DNA of 64,000 nt from Nosema muscidifuracis (taxonomy: Eukaryota; Microsporidia; Nosematidae). Where the stretch lies: contig JAIOKI010000017.1 in the NCBI GenBank assembly GCA_028335825.1, positions 248,001 to 312,000 on the forward strand. The letters are read 5' to 3'. Within the stretch, counting starts at the first letter, position 1; every line of letters begins with the position of its first letter. Below the pieces are notes generated by a model. The model was not told the origin of the DNA. It did not search any database and saw only the letters and a program-made list of their open reading frames with translations. A program made the translations under genes and the position numbers. Positions 59,562-64,000 of the stretch are shown here, one piece after another.

Positions 59562-60683
59562 TTATATGCTTATATTTCCAAATGAATACTCATCTTTTAT
59601 TTTTTTGATATACCATTTAACTTCTCCTATTACTCTACAAACACATCCTTTTTTCTTAAATTCTTTAATCAATATATCAGTATAATAAATACACTTCTTC
59701 TCAATCTTTTTAGTATATTTAGGTATCTTCTCTAATTCAGTAATATAATAAGCTGTTTTATTTATACAATCTTCATTTTTCTTCTTTTCAGATTTAAATA
59801 ATACTTTCTTCTTTTTTATTAACATTGTTTTGTTTACATTATTAAAATTAATCATCTCCAGTTTATCAGATATCTCATCTTTAATGATTTCACATTTTTT
59901 ATCTTCATCTTCAGAAATATACAAATCATTATTTGCTTCATAAATATCTACTTCGTCTAAACTGAGACGTGTTATTTTTTTTGTTGATTTATTGCTAAAT
60001 AATTCGAATATATTGATTTTTTTATATACACAAATCTGATTATTTTTTAGAACCTTGTCTTCTTCTTTTTTATTCTGTTCAAGTATTTTAAATATTTTGT
60101 GGCTTAATTCATCTTTATACAAAGATAATTGTCTCTTTTTTGGATTACAATAGTTTTCATTATTTGTAACATTTGAGATTTTAATATCTCCAAAATATTT
60201 ATCTGGTTTATTTTTTTCTTCTTCAATTTTTTTAATATCTGTTTCTTCATTATTGATAACTATATTATTATTTACTTCATTGTTGATAGCTATATTATTA
60301 TCAGATTCAAGAATATTATCTTTTTCATTGTTAATAACTATATTTTTATCTTCTCCATTGTTAATAACTATATTTTTATCTTCTTCATTATTGACTAATT
60401 TTAATTTTTCTTCTTCATTGTTAATAACTATATTTTTATCTTCTTCATTGTAAATAACTATATTTTTATCTTCTTCATTATTGACTAATTTTAATTTTTC
60501 TTCTTTGATTAAACCTTCTTCATTTTTTTCATAATTAAATTCGTCAAACTGAAAACTGACCTTCAATCTCAATTTAGAGTACACTGGTATTTTAACTTTA
60601 TATTTTGATTTGAACACCATTTTATTATTAATATTAAAGGGGATTATATCAATCCCTGATCTTATCAAATCAATATCCCCCAT
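59562..60683 (-). CDS. Unknown K/E/N-rich protein, probably the 3' part of a frameshifted gene
   Basis: I do not recognise this protein. From the first in-frame ATG (60683) it encodes 373 residues, but the frame stays open upstream to about 60808 with protein-like sequence (HSRLTFRQRILQKKFQSKK). A tract at about 60250-60510 repeats ...NEEDKNIVIN..., encoded by a TTATCTTCTTCATTGTTAAT-type DNA repeat. The C-terminal 80 residues (KKCIYYTDILIKEFKKKGCV, CRVIGEVKWYIKKI) look folded. No start signal precedes 60683. A short upstream ORF (60784-60906) in another frame probably holds the true N-terminus. Confidence 0.55.
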   Translation of the reverse strand: MGDIDLIRSGIDIIPFNINNKMVFKSKYKVKIPVYSKLRLKVSFQFDEFNYEKNEEGLIKEEKLKLVNNEEDKNIVIYNEEDKNIVINNEEEKLKLVNNEEDKNIVINNGEDKNIVINNEKDNILESDNNIAINNEVNNNIVINNEETDIKKIEEEKNKPDKYFGDIKISNVTNNENYCNPKKRQLSLYKDELSHKIFKILEQNKKEEDKVLKNNQICVYKKINIFELFSNKSTKKITRLSLDEVDIYEANNDLYISEDEDKKCEIIKDEISDKLEMINFNNVNKTMLIKKKKVLFKSEKKKNEDCINKTAYYITELEKIPKYTKKIEKKCIYYTDILIKEFKKKGCVCRVIGEVKWYIKKIKDEYSFGNISI

Positions 60684-60783
60684 TTCATTCTTCTTAGATT
60701 GAAATTTCTTTTGCAAGATCCTTTGTCTAAAAGTCAGTCTTGAATGATCATTTTCTAGCAAAATGTTTTGAATCAAAAGATGT

Positions 60784-60906
60784 TTATGTACAGTTTTTCG
60801 TTTTTCGTTTTTTCTTTTTTATTTGTTTCTTTGTTTGTTCGATAACATCAAAAGATTGTGGTGAGGAAAGAAATGTTCTAAGAAAATCGTCTTGTTCCAT
60901 TGACAT
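60784..60906 (-). CDS. Short ORF, likely N-terminus of the gene at 59562
   Basis: The ORF gives MSMEQDDFLRTFLSSPQSF followed by a lysine/arginine run and stops after 40 codons. The ORF at 59562 is open in the adjacent frame and overlaps the A-rich, K/R-coding run at 60784-60808. A single one-base shift in that A-rich run would make one protein, so this may be a sequence error, a real frameshift or programmed slippage. I saw no splice signals. Confidence 0.4.
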   Translation of the reverse strand: MSMEQDDFLRTFLSSPQSFDVIEQTKKQIKKKKRKTKNCT

Positions 60907-61443
60907 AAATTAAAAATTCTTTTTTTAAAAAAATGGAGGGAAAATATTTTTTATCTGTTTGCCTTTTAATGTCTGTTAATTTGAAAGATTGTTTTTAATC
61001 AATAAAATATTCAAAAAATGAGTTTTATGAAATTTAGGAGGGAAAACATAAAAAAGAAAGAATAAGTAAAAAGATTAATTGATGATATTATATAAGATAA
61101 TAATAATGATAATCTAAATTTTATAATTAAGATAATGATAGACTATTTGATGATATTATATAAGATAATAATAATGATAATCTAAACTATATATTTAAGA
61201 AAATATAGACTATTTGATGATATTATATAAGATAAAAGAAGAATAACAATATTATATAATAATGATAGACTCTCCTATTTCACACTGAAAAACTAACCTA
61301 TATTAGTTATTTAATAACAATATTTAAGATAATTATAGACTATTTCACACTTACAAACTAACCTATATCAGTTATTTTATAACAATATTATATAAGATTC
61401 GCATTTCAAATTATAATTTAATAGAAATATTTTTACCCTAAAT
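60907..61443. repeat. Spacer with a 67-bp tandem repeat
   Basis: GATGATATTATATAAGATAA begins three units at 61081, 61149 and 61216 (68 and 67 bp apart). A second pair of repeats with CTAACCTATATTAGTTATTT and TATTTCACACT lies at 61275-61390. TTACCC near 61434 belongs to the next gene. Confidence 0.85.
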
Positions 61444-62751
61444 ATGTCAAATGATGATTTAAGTTCTTGGCTAAAAGTCGTAGCAGAGAACAAAATAACA
61501 ACAAAAAATACTTGGAAATCAACATTGATAGAACATTTTAGAGATATAAAACAATTTAAAGATTTAAAAGGTATAAATTTTCAAAAAGCAAGTTCTACTT
61601 TAGACGGGTGTATTAAAGTTTATTCCACAAGAGTTGATGATGTTTCAGACGAAGCTTTAAAACTTTTAGAAGGATTTAATTTAGAAGATACTACTAAAAA
61701 AAAGTCTAGTAAAAGAAAAGGAATAAAAACTATTGAATCAAATATTTCTAATATAAATGTAAAGAATAATCATACTATTACATTTAGAGATTCAAATTTC
61801 TTATCTTTAGATAAAAAAGCTGTGAATATTTTATTATTATCTACTTTACAAATATCTTTAGATGGTGTATTTAGGATGTATAAGGATAATGAACCAAGAG
61901 ATATTAAAATGTGTTCAATTAAGATAGATAAATTAGATTTAGAGAATAAACAACTTTGTCCAATATTTAATAAAATGAATGAGGTTACTGATTTAGTACA
62001 AGATGAAATGGAAGAAGAACAATTTGACGCAAATTATAACGAATCTATTGGTGATTTTGATTATCAAGAAGAAGAAGATGATTTAAAAATTACACCTGTT
62101 TTTAAAGAAAGTGCTTTCTCATATTTTAAAGGGTGGGCTGGTCCTAAACATTGGAAATTAAGAAGTAAAAAAGTCGATAGAAATTCTACAAATAAACCAA
62201 AAGAAAAATTTTTAATAAATTTTTCTGATTCTATTGATATTAATTTAATATTAGATAAGGGAGATACCTTAATAGACAAAGATACTATAGAAAAAAGAAA
62301 AGAAGTTGATAACAGTTTACCAAATGATTTTAATTTGGAAATTGATGATTTATATAGTTTTAATATTTTAGTAGGAAAGTTTAATAATAAAAGTGAAGTT
62401 GTATATGATGATCTAAGTATTATTAATGAACCAAATATTATTGTAGAAGAACCAGTTGATGAAATAATATTAGATATACCTATAGATAATAAGAATAAGG
62501 AAGTTTTACTTCCATTTAGAAGAGAACAGAAAAAAGTTGATATAAAGAAATTAAAAACGAATATTCTAACCAAGATAAAAAATAAAAAGAATTCTAAACT
62601 TAGTGATATCTGTAAAGAAATCCCTAAGATGTACGATGGTAAGGAAAGAAATGACATTAGTATTCATTTTTGTATAGTATCTTTATTACATGTAGCAAAT
62701 GAAAGAAATCTTGAGCTTGTACAAAAAGATAATGACGTGTTTATAAACTAA
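61444..62751 (+). CDS. Condensin kleisin subunit CAP-H (Brn1/Barren)
   Basis: A 435-residue protein. The N-terminal block LSSWLKVVAENKITTKNTWK then INFQKASSTLDGCIKVYSTR and VDDVSDEALKLLEGF matches Barren (WIKLAxDNKINxxNSW..., NFQKASxTLDGCVKIYSSRVDSV). Further on AYFKGWAGPKHWK-like FSYFKGWAGPKHWKLRSKK and an acidic middle also fit, and a winged-helix C-terminus (DICKEIPKMYDGKERNDISI) closes the ring on SMC4. CAP-H joins SMC2-SMC4 and recruits CAP-D2, which is encoded 13 kb upstream. It is shorter than yeast Brn1 (754). TTACCC lies 4 bp before the ATG. Confidence 0.93.
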   Translation: MSNDDLSSWLKVVAENKITTKNTWKSTLIEHFRDIKQFKDLKGINFQKASSTLDGCIKVYSTRVDDVSDEALKLLEGFNLEDTTKKKSSKRKGIKTIESNISNINVKNNHTITFRDSNFLSLDKKAVNILLLSTLQISLDGVFRMYKDNEPRDIKMCSIKIDKLDLENKQLCPIFNKMNEVTDLVQDEMEEEQFDANYNESIGDFDYQEEEDDLKITPVFKESAFSYFKGWAGPKHWKLRSKKVDRNSTNKPKEKFLINFSDSIDINLILDKGDTLIDKDTIEKRKEVDNSLPNDFNLEIDDLYSFNILVGKFNNKSEVVYDDLSIINEPNIIVEEPVDEIILDIPIDNKNKEVLLPFRREQKKVDIKKLKTNILTKIKNKKNSKLSDICKEIPKMYDGKERNDISIHFCIVSLLHVANERNLELVQKDNDVFIN

Positions 62752-62771
62752 AAAATTGTAATAAACTTTTT

Positions 62772-64000
62772 TTAATCTATGAAATCCCATGAAGGAATAA
62801 ATTTTAACTTGGATAAAGTTGATGTATCTATTATTCCATAAGTAATTGGAGAAAACAACAAATAGAAATAAATGACACAGCCTATAAAAGTCTTAATAAA
62901 TTTCATATTAACGTATTTTAGAACGTAGCATACTGATAAAAGTGCAAAAAAGAGTGCGGGGTAGTAGTGATGAAAATATAAGACTCTTCCTACAGCGAAG
63001 AATGGAATATAATCAAATACCCATCCACCAAATCCAATAAAAACTTCAAATCCTTCTGATCTAATATTTTTAAATTTAGCAAGTCCACGTTTGTATCTTA
63101 TATATCTTATTAAGAAGATTATTGAAGCTAATAATACGCACAATATTGATGTGTACCATAATAAAGGATTACCAAACATATAAAATTTTTCTTTTTTTCC
63201 TTCCCATGAACACATTCTAAGTCCACGAATTAAAAAAGGCCATTCTATTGGGTTTGATACAATTCTTTCAGGTTCTAAATTATCATCTTGTACAAATGAC
63301 TTATTAATATTGTATTGTAAGATATTATGTTCGATAAAATTCTTAATAAAGACATTCTTATATAGTTCATCATATAACGGATTAATTTCTAACGGAATCT
63401 TTTCCGAAATATTTTCTTCTATTGTCCAATAGCTTCCTTCATCTATAACTTTTGAACAAACAATCTCACCCTGGTTAAATCCCCACGTAGGATACTTTTT
63501 AGAAGTATTTTTAAGATAGGTATCTGTTTCTTTATGGTGTAACATAAATTTGGTTGTTAAACTTTTGATACGATCTTCATTTTTTAAAGAATCTTTTACA
63601 ATTTCTATAACAAACACGTTTTTTTGTGTCAAAGGAACTGATGCTGATATAGTAAGCAATCCTTCTGAAAGATAAGCACTTTTATCAGATACTCCGATAT
63701 ATTTTTCTGATTCTAAATGATACAAAACAACTTCTTCTTTATCATTTACGAAAAGAGCTTCCTTATCCGTATTTGTTACTTTTTGAAAGACCCAGTTATT
63801 ATTATTATCCTTATGTGAGTAAGTAGTTACCTGATTTACATCCATATCCGGATATGTATTCTCATGGGAATGAAGATATCCGCCACCTGTTAAATTTGAT
63901 TTTATTGTAATTTTCGTACCATATGCTATAAACCTCCGGTTTTTTATATAAGAATTTCCTTCTAAAGTAGCTTGGAAAAATGAACTCATATGTCCTTCAT
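62772..64000 (-). CDS. Protein O-mannosyltransferase, C-terminal part (5' end beyond the window)
   Basis: The frame is open to the edge at 64000, and the residues before the internal methionine at 63989 still fit the family, so the gene continues outside. Inside the window: SSFFQATLEGNSY, then MIR repeats with GGGYLHSHENTYP, GVSDKSAYLSEG and MLHHKETDTYLKN, then the PMT C-terminal region EWPFLIRGLRMCSWEGKKEK and four or more membrane helices. PMTs add the first mannose from dolichol-phosphate-mannose to Ser/Thr of secreted proteins in the ER. Catalytic loop 1 (the DE motif) would lie in the missing part. The GGGYLHSH wording is closest to the PMT2 branch, with low certainty. The stop is 20 bp from CAP-H (convergent). 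Confidence 0.9.
   Translation of the reverse strand, partial: EGHMSSFFQATLEGNSYIKNRRFIAYGTKITIKSNLTGGGYLHSHENTYPDMDVNQVTTYSHKDNNNNWVFQKVTNTDKEALFVNDKEEVVLYHLESEKYIGVSDKSAYLSEGLLTISASVPLTQKNVFVIEIVKDSLKNEDRIKSLTTKFMLHHKETDTYLKNTSKKYPTWGFNQGEIVCSKVIDEGSYWTIEENISEKIPLEINPLYDELYKNVFIKNFIEHNILQYNINKSFVQDDNLEPERIVSNPIEWPFLIRGLRMCSWEGKKEKFYMFGNPLLWYTSILCVLLASIIFLIRYIRYKRGLAKFKNIRSEGFEVFIGFGGWVFDYIPFFAVGRVLYFHHYYPALFFALLSVCYVLKYVNMKFIKTFIGCVIYFYLLFSPITYGIIDTSTLSKLKFIPSWDFID

Noticed and set aside
62064-62657. 197-codon antisense ORF opposite CAP-H
   Set aside because: A shadow of the AT-rich CAP-H gene; Ser/Leu/Phe-rich and without a start signal.
1-64000. Spliceosomal introns
   Set aside because: Every recognised gene reads through in one frame, and I found no donor/branch/acceptor set that improves any protein, including at the 60.8-kb frameshift.
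1-64000. rRNA, snRNA, SRP or RNase P RNA genes
   Set aside because: No stretch matched conserved cores I could recognise; only four tRNA genes are supported.
1-64000. Virus-derived or LTR-type elements
   Set aside because: No long terminal repeats, reverse transcriptase, integrase or capsid motifs were seen.

Overview
The window looks like a piece of a microsporidian nuclear genome. The evidence is: about four-fifths A+T by eye; intronless, shortened eukaryotic genes; eukaryotic cytosolic forms of every tRNA synthetase present; and a short CCC (once GGG) run directly upstream of nearly every start codon, the initiation signal described for Microsporidia. Spacers are large (0.2-2.1 kb) and filled with A/T tandem repeats, so this is one of the AT-rich, less compacted species rather than an Encephalitozoon-type genome. 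I cannot name the species.

Layout. 1-6 kb: the 5' end of ubiquitin, a Rab geranylgeranyltransferase alpha-like gene, a short NAC-alpha-like gene, three tRNA-Ala genes, an aldo-keto reductase, a decayed transposase, a Rad17-like ATPase, a GID8-like LisH/CTLH protein and tRNA-Ser(AGA). 6-8.1 kb: a long gene-free stretch. 8-24.6 kb: AspRS, an amino acid transporter, ERB1/BOP1, a FANCJ/RTEL1-like Fe-S helicase, Hsp90, a short Cdc37, an RRP12-like HEAT protein and two unknowns. 26-33 kb: UPF2 and a very short ATR/Mec1 in divergent orientation. 33-45 kb: SPC2 of signal peptidase, MCM4, a KH protein, a SNARE-like tail-anchored protein, a homeodomain protein, an FYRN/FYRC (TBRG1-like) protein and several unknown or membrane/secreted proteins. 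45.8-64 kb: condensin CAP-D2, TAF11, GluRS, DNA ligase I, SEC24, a G3BP-like NTF2 protein, SerRS, an unknown gene with a probable frameshift, condensin CAP-H, and the 3' part of a protein O-mannosyltransferase.

The genes are core informational and secretory functions: replication and damage response (MCM4, ligase I, ATR, Rad17-like, Fe-S helicase), chromosome condensation, translation (AspRS, GluRS, SerRS, tRNAs), mRNA surveillance, ribosome assembly, chaperoning, COPII/ER processing and transcription. There is no operon logic. Neighbours are unrelated in function, apart from the convergent Hsp90/Cdc37 pair.

I found no convincing new multi-gene system. The most unusual signals are: (i) gene 3' ends repeatedly copied into the adjacent spacer, including a 101-bp tandem duplication at Cdc37 that makes a chimeric upstream ORF; (ii) an octamer ATGCAAAT/ATTTGCAT found upstream of several genes, some of which lack the CCC signal; (iii) an Hsp90 with no MEEVD tail next to a minimal Cdc37; (iv) a tRNA-Ala(CGC) with C33, ending 24 nt before a coding start.
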